Origin: Hydractinia symbiolongicarpus
Lineage: Eukaryota > Cnidaria > Hydrozoa > Anthoathecata > Hydractiniidae
Assembly (NCBI RefSeq): GCF_029227915.1
Contig: NC_079887.1
Span: 682,001 to 746,000, forward strand
Length of the DNA stretch: 64,000 bases
Direction of reading: 5' to 3'
Shown here: piece by piece, positions 1 through 12,085 of the stretch
How positions within the stretch are numbered: position 1 is the stretch's first letter
Layout of the letters: each line of letters starts with the position of its first letter
Program-made: the position numbers and the translations under genes
The notes under the pieces: generated by a model
Databases searched by the model: none
Seen by the model: only the letters and a program-made list of their open reading frames with translations
Told to the model about the DNA's origin: nothing

Positions 1-600
1 GCTTTTATTCAGCGTCTCATCAAAAATGAAAACATTTTTGAAAACTACAAGTCTCATGCGTTTTAGTGGTGAAAAAATAATTTAAAAAATCGTTCGGGAA
101 ATGAGTTTACTCCCTGGGTACTTCCTTTGTATACTTTTGACTATGCGGGCCAAGCCGGAATTTACGGGAAATCGCGGGTTTTCGTTTGCCGGCGATTAAA
201 CTTCTTTTATTCAGCGTCTCATCAAAAATGAAAACATTTTAGAAAACTACAAGTCTCATGCGTTTTAGTGGTGAAAAAATAATTTAAAAAATCGTTCTGT
301 AAATGAGTTTACTCACAAGGTACTATCTTTGTATACATTCGACTATACGGGCCAAGCCCGGGATTTACGGGAAATCGCGAGTTTTCGTTTTCCGGCGATT
401 AAACCTCTTTCATCAAGCGTCTCATCAAAAATGAAAACATTTTTGACAACTACAAGTCTCATGCGTTTTAGTGGTGAAAAAATAATTTTAAAAATCGTTC
501 GGGAAATGAGTTTACTCCCTGGGTACTTTCTTTGTATACTTTTGACTATACGGCCGAGTCCGGGATTTACGGGAAATCGCAGGTTTTCGTTTGCCGGCAA

Positions 601-1780
601 TTAAACCTCTTTCATTAAGCGTCTCATCAAAAATGAAAACATTTTTGAAAACTACAAGTCTCATGCGTTTTAGTGGTGAAAAAAAAATTTAAAAAATCGT
701 TCGGGAAATGAGTTTACTCCCTGGGTACTTTCTTTGTATACATTCGACTATACGGGCCAAGCCCCGGATTTACGGGAAAACGCGGGATTTCGTTTGCCGA
801 CGATTAAACCTCTTTCATTAAGCGTCTCATCAAAAATGAAAACATTTTTGACAACTACAAGTCTCATGCGTTTTAGTGGTGAAAAAATAATTTAAAAAAT
901 CGTTCGGGAAATGAGTTTACTCCCTGGGTACTTTCTTTGTATACTTTTGACTATACGGGCCAAGCCGGGATTTACGGGAAATCGCGGGTTTTCGTTTGCC
1001 GGCGATTAAACTTCTTTTAGTCAGCGTCTCATCAAAAATGAAAACATTCTTAAAAACTACAAGTCTTATGCGTTTTAGTGGTGAAAAAATAATTTAAAAA
1101 ATCGTTCTGGAAATGAGTTTACTCACAGGGTACTTTCTTTGTATACATTCGACTATACGGGCCAAGCCCGGGATTTACGGGAAATCGCGGGTTTTCGTTT
1201 GCCGGCGATTAAACCTCTTTCATTAAGCGTCTCATCAAAACTGAAAACATTTTTGAAAACTACAAGTCTCATGCGTTTTAGTGGTGAAAAAAAAATTTAA
1301 AAAATCGTTTGGGAAATGAGTTTACTCCCTGGGTACTTTCTTTGTATACATTCGACTATACGGCCCAAGCCCCGGATTTACGGGAAAACGCGGGATTTCG
1401 TTTGCCGACAACTAAACCTCTTTCATTAAGCGTCTCATCAAAAATAAAAACATTTTTGACAACTACAAGTCTCATGCGTTTTAGTGGTGAAAAAATAATT
1501 TAAAAAATCGTTCGGGAAATGAGTTTACTCCCTGGGTACTTTCTTTGTATACTTTTGACTATACGGGCCAAGCCGGGATTTACGGGAAATCGCGGGTTTT
1601 CGTTTGCCGGCGATTAAACTTCTTTTATTCAGCGTCTCATCAAAAATGAAAACATTCTTAAAAACTACAAGTCTTATGCGTTTTAGTGGTGAAAAAATAA
1701 TTTAAAAAATCGTTCTGGAAATGAGTTTACTCACAGGGTACTTTCTTTGTATACATTCGGCTATACGGGCCAAGCCCGGG
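601..1780 (+). repeat. Trimer duplication, 608-bp step
   Basis: The stretch starting at 601 recurs starting at 1209. Shared rare markers include TTTGCCGAC (797 and 1405), GGGAAAACGCGGGATTTCG and ACATTCTTAAAAAC, each 608 bp apart. The copies part company near 1170/1780, where the second changes to ATCGGGAGTTTTCG. Bases 1-600 before it are three monomers of mixed type with nothing else in them. Confidence 0.8.
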
Positions 1781-1929
1781 ATTTACGGGAAATCGGGAGT
1801 TTTCGTTTTCCTGCGATTAAACCTCTTTCATTAAGCGTCTCATCAAAAACGAAAACATTTTTGACAACTACAAGTCTTATGCGTTTTAGTGGTGAAAAAA
1901 TAATTTAAAAAATCGTTCTGGAAATGAGT

Positions 1930-4900
1930 TTACTCCCTGGGTACTTTCTTTGTATACTTTTGACTATACGGCCGAGTCCGGGATTTACGGGAAGTCACGG
2001 ATTTTCGTTTGCCGGCGATTAAACTGCTTTTATTCAGCGTCTCATCAAAAATGAAAACATTTTTAAAAACTACAAGTCTTATGCGTTTTAGTGGTGAAAA
2101 AATAATTAAAAAAATCGTTCTGGAAATGAGTTTTCTCACAGGGTACTTTCTTTGTATACATTCGACTATACGGGCCAAGCCCAGGATTTACGGGAAATCG
2201 CGGGTTTTCGTTTTCCGGCGATTAAACCTCTTTCATTAAGCGTCTCATCAAAAATGAAAACATTTTTGAAAACTACAAGTCTCATGCGTTTTAGTGGTGA
2301 AAAAAAAATTTAAAAAATCGTTCGGGAAATGAGTTTACTCCCTGGGTACTTTCTTTGTATACATTCGACTATACGGGCCAAGCCCCGGATTTACGGGAAA
2401 ACGCGGGATTTCGTTTGCCGGCGATTAAAATTCTTTTATTCAGCGTCCCATCAAATATGAAAATATTTTTGAAAACTACAAGTCTCATGCGTTTAATGGT
2501 AAAAAAATAATATAAAAAATCGTTCGGGAAATGAGTTTACTCCCTGGGTACTTTCTTTGTATACTTTTGACTATAGGGGCCAAGCCCGGAATTTACGGGA
2601 AATCGCAGGTTTTCGTTTGCCGGCGATTAAACCTCTTTCATTAAGCGTCTCATCAAAAATGAAAACATTTTTGAAAACTACAAGTCTCATGCGTTTTAGT
2701 GGTGAAAAAAAAATTTAAAAAATCGTTCGGGAAATGAGTTTACTCCCTGGGTACTTTCTTTGTATACATTCGACTATACGGGCCAAGCCCCGGATTTAAG
2801 GGAAAACGCGGGATTTCGTTTGCCGGCGATTAAAATTCTTTTATTCAGCGTCCCATAAAATATGAAAATATTTTTGAAAACTACAAGTCTCATGCGTTTA
2901 GTGGTAAAAAAATAATTTAAAAAATCGTTCTGGAAATGAGTTTACTCACAGGGTACTTTCTTTGTATACATTCGACTATACGGGCCAAGCCCGGGATTTA
3001 CGGGAAATCGGGAGTTTTCGTTTTCCGGCGATTAAACATCTTTCATTAAGCGTCTCATCAAAAATGAAAACATTTTTGACAACTACAAGTCTCATGCGTT
3101 TTAGTGGTGAAAAAATAATTTAAAAAATCGTTCGGGAAATGAGTTTACTCCCTGGGTACTTTCTTTGTATACTTTTGACTATACGGCCGAGTCCGGGATT
3201 TACGGGAAATCGCGGATTTTCGTTTGCCGGCGATTAAACTGCTTTTATTCAGCGTCTCATCAAAAATGAAAACATTTTTAAAAACTACAAGTCTTATGCG
3301 TTTTAGTGGTGAAAAAATAATTAAAAAAATCGTTCTGGAAATGAGTTTTCTCACAGGGTACTTTCTTTGTATACATTCGACTATACGGGACAAGCCCGGG
3401 ATTTACGGGAAATCGCGGGTTTTCGTTTTCCGGCTATTAAACCTCTTTCATTAAGCGTCTCATCAAAAATGAAAACATTTTTGAAAACTACAAGTCTCAT
3501 GCGTTTTAGCGGTGAAAAAAAAATTTAAAAAATCGTTCGGGAAATGAGTTTACTCCCTGGGTACTTTCTTTGTATACATTCGACTATACGGCCAAGCCCC
3601 GGATTTACGGGAAAACGCGGGATTTCGTTTGCCGGCGATTAAAATTCTTTTATTCAGCGTCCCATCAAATATGAAAAATTTTTTGAAAACTACAAGTCTC
3701 ATGCGTTTAGTGGTAAAAAAATAATTTAAAAAATCGTTCTGGAAATGAGTTTACTCACAGGGTACTTTCTTTGTATACATTCGACTATACGGGCCAAGCC
3801 CGGGATTTACGGGAAATCGGGAGTTTTCGTTTTCCGGCGATTAAACCTCTTTCATTAAGCGTCTCATCAAAAATGAAAACATTTTTGACAACTACAAGTC
3901 TCATGCGTTTTACTGGTGAAAAAATAATTTAAAAAATCGTTCGGGAAATGAGTTTACTCCCTGGGTACTTTCTTTGTATACTTTTGACTATACGGCCGAG
4001 TCCGGGATTTACGGGAAATCGCAGATTTTCGTTTGCCGGCGATTAAACTGCTTTTATTCAGCGTCTCTTCAAAAATGAAAACATTTTTAAAAACTACAAG
4101 TCTTATGCGTTTTAGTGGTGAAAAAATAATTAAAAAAATCGTTCTGGAAATGAGTTTTCTCACAGGGTACTTTCTTTGTATACATTCGACTATACGGGCC
4201 AAGCCCGGGATTTACGGGAAATCGCGGGTTTTCGTTTTCCGGCGATTCAACCTCTTTCATTAAGCGTCTCATCAAAAATGAAAACATTTTTGAAAACTAC
4301 AAGTCTCATGCGTTTTAGTGGTGAAAAAAAAATTTAAAAAATCGTTCGGGAAATGAGTTTACTCCCTGGGTACTTTCTTTGTATACATTCGACTATACGG
4401 GCCAAGCCCCGGATTTACGGAAAAACGCGGGATTTCGTTTGCCGGCGATTAAAATTCTTTTATTCAGCGTCCCATCAAATATGAAAATATTTTTGAAAAC
4501 TACAAGTCTCATGCGTTTAATGGTAAAAAAATAATATAAAAAATCGTTCGGGAAATGAGTTTACTCCCTGGGTACTTTCTTTGTATACTTTTGGCTATAG
4601 GGGCCAAGCCCGGAATTTACGGGAAATTGCAGGTTTTCGTTTGCCGGCGATTAAACCTCTTTCATTAAGCGTCTCATCAAAAATGAAAACATTTTTGAAA
4701 ACTACAAGTCTCATGCGTTTTAGTGGTGAAAAAAAAATTTAAAAAATCGTTCGGGAAATGAGTTTACTCCCTGGGTACTTTCTTTGTATACATTCGACTA
4801 TACGGGCCAAGCCCCGGATTTAAGGGAAAACGCGGGATTTCGTTTGCCGGCGATTAAAATTCTTTTATTCAGCGTCCCATAAAATATGAAAATATTTTTA

Positions 4901-7500
4901 AAAACTACAAGTCTCATGCGTTTAGTGGTAAAAAAATAATTTAAAAAATCGTTCTGGAAATGAGTTTACTCACAGGGTACTTTCTTTGTATACATTTGAC
5001 AATACGGGCCAAGCCCGGGATTTACGGGAAATCGCAGGTTTTCGTTTTCCGGCGATTAAACCTCTTTCATTAAGTGTCTCATCAAAAATGAAAACATTTT
5101 TGAAAACTACAAGTCTCATGCGTTTTAGTGGTGAAAAAAAAATTTAAAAAATCGTTCGGGAAATGAGTTTACTCGCTGGGTACTTTCTTTGTATACATTT
5201 GACAATACGGGCCAAGCCCCGGATTTAAGGGAAAACGCGGGATTTCGTTTGCCGGCGATTAAAATTCTTTTATTCAGCGTCCCATAAAATATGAAAATAT
5301 TTTTGAAAACTACAAGTCTCATGCGTTTAGTGGTAAAAAAATAATTTAAAAAATCGTTCTGGAAATGAGTTTACTCACAGGGTACTTTCTTTGTATACAT
5401 TCGACTATACGGGCCAAGCCCGGGATTTACGGGAAATCGGGAGTTTTCGTTTTCCGGCGATTAAACATCTTTCATTAAGCGTCTCATCAAAAATGAAAAC
5501 ATTTTTGACAACTACAAGTCTCATGCGTTTTAGTGGTGAAAAAATAATTTAAAAAATCGTTCGGGAAATGAGTTTACTCACTGGGTACTTTCTTTGTATA
5601 CTTTTGACTATACGGCCGAGTCCGGGATTTACGGGAAATCGCGGATTTTCGTTTGCCGGCGATTAAACTGCTTTTATTCAGCGTCTCATCAAAAATGAAA
5701 ACATTTTTAAAAACTACAAGTCTTATGCGTTTTAGTGGTGAAAAAATAATTAAAAAAATCGTTCTGGAAATGAGTTTTCTCACAGGGTACTTTCTTTGTA
5801 TACATTCGACTATACGGGCCAAGCCCGGGATTTACGGGAAATCGCGGGTTTTCGTTTTCCGGCTATTAAACCTCTTTCATTAAGCGTCTCATCAAAAATG
5901 AAAACATTTTTGAAAACTACAAGTCTCATGCGTTTTAGTGGTGAAAAAAAAATTTAAAAAATCGTTCGGGAAATGAGTTTACTCCCTGGGTACTTTCTTT
6001 GTATACATTCGACTATACGGGCCAAGCCCCGGATTTACGGGAAAACGCGGGATTTCGTTTGCCGGCGATTAAAATTCTTTTATTCAGCGTCCCATCAAAT
6101 ATGAAAATATTTTTGAAAACTACAAGTCTCATGCGTTTAGTGGTAAAAAAATAATTTAAAAAATCGTTCTGGAAATGAGTTTACTCACAGGGTACTTTCT
6201 TTGTATACATTCGACTATACGGGCCAAGCCCGGGATTTACGGGAAATCGGGAGTTTTCGTTTTCCGGCGATTAAACCTCTTTCATTAAGCGTCTCATCAA
6301 AAATGAAAACATTTTTGACAACTACAAGTCTCATGCGTTTTAGTGGTGAAAAAATAATTTAAAAAATCGTTCGGGAAATGAGTTTACTCCCTGGGTACTT
6401 TCTTTGTATACTTTTGACTATACGGCCGAGTCCGGGATTTACGGGAAATCGCGGATTTTCGTTTGCCGGCGATTAAACTGCTTTTATTCAGCGTCTCATC
6501 AAAAATGAAAACATTTTTAAAAACTACAAGTCTTATTCGTTTTAGTGGTGAAAAAATAATTAAAAAAATCGTTCTGGAAATGAGTTTTCTCACAGGGTAC
6601 TTTCTTTGTATACATTCGACTATACGGGCCAAGCCCGGGATTTACGGGAAATCGCGGGTTTTCGTTTTCCGGCGATTAAACCTCTTTCATTAAGCGTCTC
6701 ATCAAAAATGAAAACATTTTTGAAAACTACAAGTCTCATGCGTTTTAGTGGTGAAAAAAAAATTTAAAAAATCGTTCGGGAAATGAGTTTACTCCCTGGG
6801 TACTTTCTTTGTATACATTCGACTATACGGGCCAAGCCCCGGATTTACGGGAAAACGCGGGATTTCGTTTGCCGGCGATTAAAATTCTTTTATTCAGCGT
6901 CCCATCAAATATGAAAATATTTTTGAAAACTACAAGTCTCATGCGTTTAGTGGTAAAAAAATAATTTAAAAAATCGTTCTGGAAATGAGTTTACTCACAG
7001 GGTACTTTCTTTGTATACATTCGACTATACGGGCCAAGCCCGGGATTTACGGGAAATCGGGAGTTTTCGTTTTCCGGCGATTAAACCTCTTTCATTAAGC
7101 GTCTCATCAAAAATGAAAACATTTTTGACAACTACAAGTCTCATGCGTTTTAGTGGTGAAAAAATAATTTAAAAAATCGTTCGGGAAATGAGTTTACTCC
7201 CTGGGTACTTTCTTTGTATACTTTTGACTATACGGCCGAGTCCGGGATTTACGGGAAATCGCGGATTTTCGTTTGCCGGCGATTAAACTGCTTTTATTCA
7301 GCGTCTCATCAAAAATGAAAACATTTTTAAAAACTACAAGTCTTATTCGTTTTAGTGGTGAAAAAATAATTAAAAAAATCGTTCTGGAAATGAGTTTTCT
7401 CACAGGGTGCTTTCTTTGTATACATTCGACTATACGGGCCAAGCCCGGGATTTACGGGAAATCGCGGGTTTTCGTTTTCCGGCGATTAAACCTCTTTCAT
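1930..7500 (+). repeat. Tetramer-based higher-order repeat zone (810-bp unit)
   Basis: A diagnostic monomer with AATTAAAAAAATCG followed by GAGTTTTCTCACAGGG has its TTTTCTCAC at 2131, 3346, 4155, 5775, 6585 and 7395. The steps are 1215, 809, 1620, 810 and 810 bp, or 6, 4, 8, 4 and 4 monomers. The usual 4-mer order is this monomer, then one ending CCTCTTTCATTAAG, then one with GGGAAAACGCGGG, then the CCCATCAAATATG type. The 6- and 8-mer steps contain extra monomers of the same types. Confidence 0.85.
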
Positions 7501-10500
7501 TAAGCGTCTCATCAAAAATGAAAACATTTTTGAAAACTACAAGTCTCATGCGTTTTAGTGGTGAAAAAAAAATTTAAAAAATCGTTCGGGAAATGAGTTT
7601 ACTCCCTGGGTACTTTCTTTGTATACATTCGACTATACGGGCCAAGCCCCGGATTTACGGGAAAACGCGGGATTTCGTTTGCCGGCGATTAAAATTCTTT
7701 TATTCAGCGTCCCATCAAATATGAAAATATTTTTGAAAACTACAAGTCTCATGCGTTTAATGGTAAAAAAATAATATAAAAAATCGTTCGGGAAATGAGT
7801 TTACTCCCTGGGTACTTTCTTTGTATACTTTTGACTAAAGGGGCCAAGCCCGGAATTTACGGGAAATCGCAGGTTTTCGTTTGCCGGCGATTAAACTGCT
7901 TTTATTCAGCGTCTCATCAAAAATGAAAACATTTTTGAAAACTACAAGTCTCATGCGTTTTAGTGGTGAAAAAATAATTTAAAAAATCGTTCGGAAAATG
8001 AGTTTACTCCCTGGGTACTTTCTTTGTATTTTTTTGACTATACAGGCCGAGTCCGGCATTTAGGGAAATTGCGGATTTTCGTTTGCCGGCAATTAAACTT
8101 CTTTTATTCAGCGTCCCATCAAATATGAAAATATTTTTGAAAACTACAAGTCTCATGCGTTTAGTGGTAAAAAAATAATATAAAAAATCGTTCGGGAAAT
8201 GAGTTTACTCCCTGGGTACTTTCTTTGTATACTTTTGACTATACGGGCCAAGCCCGGGATTTACGGGAAATCGCGGGTTTTCGTTTGCCGGCGATTAAAC
8301 TTCTTTTATTCAGCGTCTCATCAAAAAAGAAAACATTTTTGACAACTACAAGTCTCATGCGTTTTAGTGGTGAAAAAATAATTTAAAAAATCGTTCGGGA
8401 AATGAGTTTACTCCCTGGGTACTTTCTTTGTATACTTTTGACTATACGGCCGAGTCCGGGATTTACGGGAAATCGCGGATTTTCGTTTGCCGGCGATTAA
8501 ACTGCTTTTATTCAGCGTCTCATCAAAAATGAAAACATTTTTAAAAACTACAAGTCTTATTCGTTTTAGTGGTGAAAAAATAATTAAAAAAATCGTTCTG
8601 GAAATGAGTTTTCTCACAGGGTGCTTTCTTTGTATACATTCGACTATACGGGCCAAGCCCGGGATTTACGGGAAATCGCGGGTTTTCGTTTTCCGGCGAT
8701 TAAACCTCTTTCATTAAGCGTCTCATCAAAAATGAAAACATTTTTGAAAACTACAAGTCTCATGCGTTTTAGTGGTGAAAAAAAAATTTAAAAAATCGTT
8801 CGGGAAATGAGTTTACTCCCTGGGTACTTTCTTTGTATACATTCGACTATACGGGCCAAGCCCCGGATTTACGGGAAAACGCGGGATTTCGTTTGCCGGC
8901 GATTAAAATTCTTTTATTCAGCGTCCCATCAAATATGAAAATATTTTTGAAAACTACAAGTCTCATGCGTTTAATGGTAAAAAAATAATATAAAAAATCG
9001 TTCGGGAAATGAGTTTACTCCCTGGGTACTTTCTTTGTATACTTTTGACTAAAGGGGCCAAGCCCGGAATTTACGGGAAATCGCAGGTTTTCGTTTGCCG
9101 GCGATTAAACTGCTTTTATTCAGCGTCTCATCAAAAATGAAAACATTTTTGAAAACTACAAGTCTCATGCGTTTTAGTGGTGAAAAAATAATTTAAAAAA
9201 TCGTTCGGAAAATGAGTTTACTCCCTGGGTACTTTCTTTGTATTTTTTTGACTATACGGCCGAGTCCGGGATTTACGGGAAATCGCGGATTTTCGTTTGC
9301 CGGCGATTAAACTGCTTTTATTCAGCGTCTCATCAAAAATGAAAACATTTTTAAAAACTACAAGTCTTATTCGTTTTAGTGGTGAAAAAATAATTAAAAA
9401 AATCGTTCTGGAAATGAGTTTTCTCACAGGGTACTTTCTTTGTATACATTCGACTATACGGGCCAAGCCCGGGATTTACGGGAAATCGCGGGTTTTCGTT
9501 TTCCGGCGATTAAACCTCTTTCATTAAGCGTCTCATCAAAAATGAAAACATTTTTGAAAACTACAAGTCTCATGCGTTTTAGTGGTGAAAAAAAAATTTA
9601 AAAAATCGTTCGGGAAATGAGTTTACTCCCTGGGTACTTTCTTTGTATACATTCGACTATACGGGCCAAGCCCCGGATTTACGGGAAAACGCGGGATTTC
9701 GTTTGCCGGCGATTAAAATTCTTTTATTCAGCGTCCCATCAAATATGAAAATATTTTTGAAAACTACAAGTCTCATGCGTTTAGTGGTAAAAAAATAATT
9801 TAAAAAATCGTTCTGGAAATGAGTTTACTCACAGGGTACTTTCTTTGTATACATTCGACTATACGGGCCAAGCCCGGGATTTACGGGAAATCGGGAGTTT
9901 TCGTTTTCCGGCGATTAAACCTCTTTCATTAAGCGTCTCATCAAAAATGAAAACATTTTTGACAACTACAAGTCTCATGCGTTTTAGTGGTGAAAAAATA
10001 ATTTAAAAAATCGTTCGGGAAATGAGTTTACTCCCTGGGTACTTTCTTTGTATACTTTTGACTATACGGCCGAGTCCGGGATTTACGGGAAATCGCGGAT
10101 TTTCGTTTGCCGGCGATTAAACTGCTTTTATTCAGCGTCTCATCAAAAATGAAAACATTTTTAAAAACTACAAGTCTTATTCGTTTTAGTGGTGAAAAAA
10201 TAATTAAAAAAATCGTTCTGGAAATGAGTTTTCTCACAGGGTGCTTTCTTTGTATACATTCGACTATACGGGCCAAGCCCGGGATTTACGGGAAATCGCG
10301 GGTTTTCGTTTTCCGGCGATTAAACCTCTTTCATTAAGCGTCTCATCAAAAATGAAAACATTTTTGAAAACTACAAGTCTCATGCGTTTTAGTGGTGAAA
10401 AAAAAATTTAAAAAATCGTTCGGGAAATGAGTTTACTCCCTGGGTACTTTCTTTGTATACATTCGACTATACGGGCCAAGCCCCGGATTTACGGGAAAAC

Positions 10501-12085
10501 GCGGGATTTCGTTTGCCGGCGATTAAAATTCTTTTATTCAGCGTCCCATCAAATATGAAAATATTTTTGAAAACTACAAGTCTCATGCGTTTAATGGTAA
10601 AAAAATAATATAAAAAATCGTTCGGGAAATGAGTTTACTCCCTGGGTACTTTCTTTGTATACTTTTGACTAAAGGGGCCAAGCCCGGAATTTACGGGAAA
10701 TCGCAGGTTTTCGTTTGCCGGCGATTAAACTGCTTTTATTCAGCGTCTCATCAAAAATGAAAACATTTTTGAAAACTACAAGTCTCATGCGTTTTAGTGG
10801 TGAAAAAATAATTTAAAAAATCGTTCGGAAAATGAGTTTACTCCCTGGGTACTTTCTTTGTATTTTTTTGACTATACAGGCCGAGTCCGGCATTTAGGGA
10901 AATTGCGGATTTTCGTTTGCCGGCAATTAAACTTCTTTTATTCAGCGTCCCATCAAATATGAAAATATTTTTGAAAACTACAAGTCTCATGCGTTTAGTG
11001 GTAAAAAAATAATATAAAAAATCGTTCGGGAAATGAGTTTACTCCCTGGGTACTTTCTTTGTATACTTTTGACTATACGGGCCAAGCCCGGGATTTACGG
11101 GAAATCGCGGGTTTTCGTTTGCCGGCGATTAAACTTCTTTTATTCAGCGTCTCATCAAAAAAGAAAACATTTTTGACAACTACAAGTCTCATGCGTTTTA
11201 GTGGTGAAAAAATAATTTAAAAAATCGTTCGGGAAATGAGTTTACTCCCTGGGTACTTTCTTTGTATACTTTTGACTATACGGCCGAGTCCGGGATTTAC
11301 GGGAAATCGCGGATTTTCGTTTGCCGGCGATTAAACTGCTTTTATTCAGCGTCTCATCAAAAATGAAAACATTTTTAAAAACTACAAGTCTTATTCGTTT
11401 TAGTGGTGAAAAAATAATTAAAAAAATCGTTCTGGAAATGAGTTTTCTCACAGGGTGCTTTCTTTGTATACATTCGACTATACGGGCCAAGCCCGGGATT
11501 TACGGGAAATCGCGGGTTTTCGTTTTCCGGCGATTAAACCTCTTTCATTAAGCGTCTCATCAAAAATGAAAACATTTTTGAAAACTACAAGTCTCATGCG
11601 TTTTAGTGGTGAAAAAAAAATTTAAAAAATCGTTCGGGAAATGAGTTTACTCCCTGGGTACTTTCTTTGTATACATTCGACTATACGGGCCAAGCCCCGG
11701 ATTTACGGGAAAACGCGGGATTTCGTTTGCCGGCGATTAAAATTCTTTTATTCAGCGTCCCATCAAATATGAAAATATTTTTGAAAACTACAAGTCTCAT
11801 GCGTTTAATGGTAAAAAAATAATATAAAAAATCGTTCGGGAAATGAGTTTACTCCCTGGGTACTTTCTTTGTATACTTTTGACTAAAGGGGCCAAGCCCG
11901 GAATTTACGGGAAATCGCAGGTTTTCGTTTGCCGGCGATTAAACTGCTTTTATTCAGCGTCTCATCAAAAATGAAAACATTTTTGAAAACTACAAGTCTC
12001 ATGCGTTTTAGTGGTGAAAAAATAATTTAAAAAATCGTTCCGAAAATGAGTTTACTCCCTGGGTACTTTCTTTGTATTTTTTTGA
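6420..12085 (+). repeat. Tandem 14-mer duplication, 2,834-bp step
   Basis: About 6.42-9.25 kb is repeated at about 9.25-12.08 kb. The diagnostic TTTTCTCAC sites pair at 6585/9419, 7395/10229 and 8609/11443. The CAGGGTAC versus CAGGGTGC allele agrees in every pair. TACAGGCCGAGTCCGGC pairs at 8041 and 10875. The copies join in a chimeric monomer near 9241-9265, where GTATTTTTTTGAC (right end of the left copy) meets TATACGGCCGAGTCC (left start of the unit). Confidence 0.85.
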
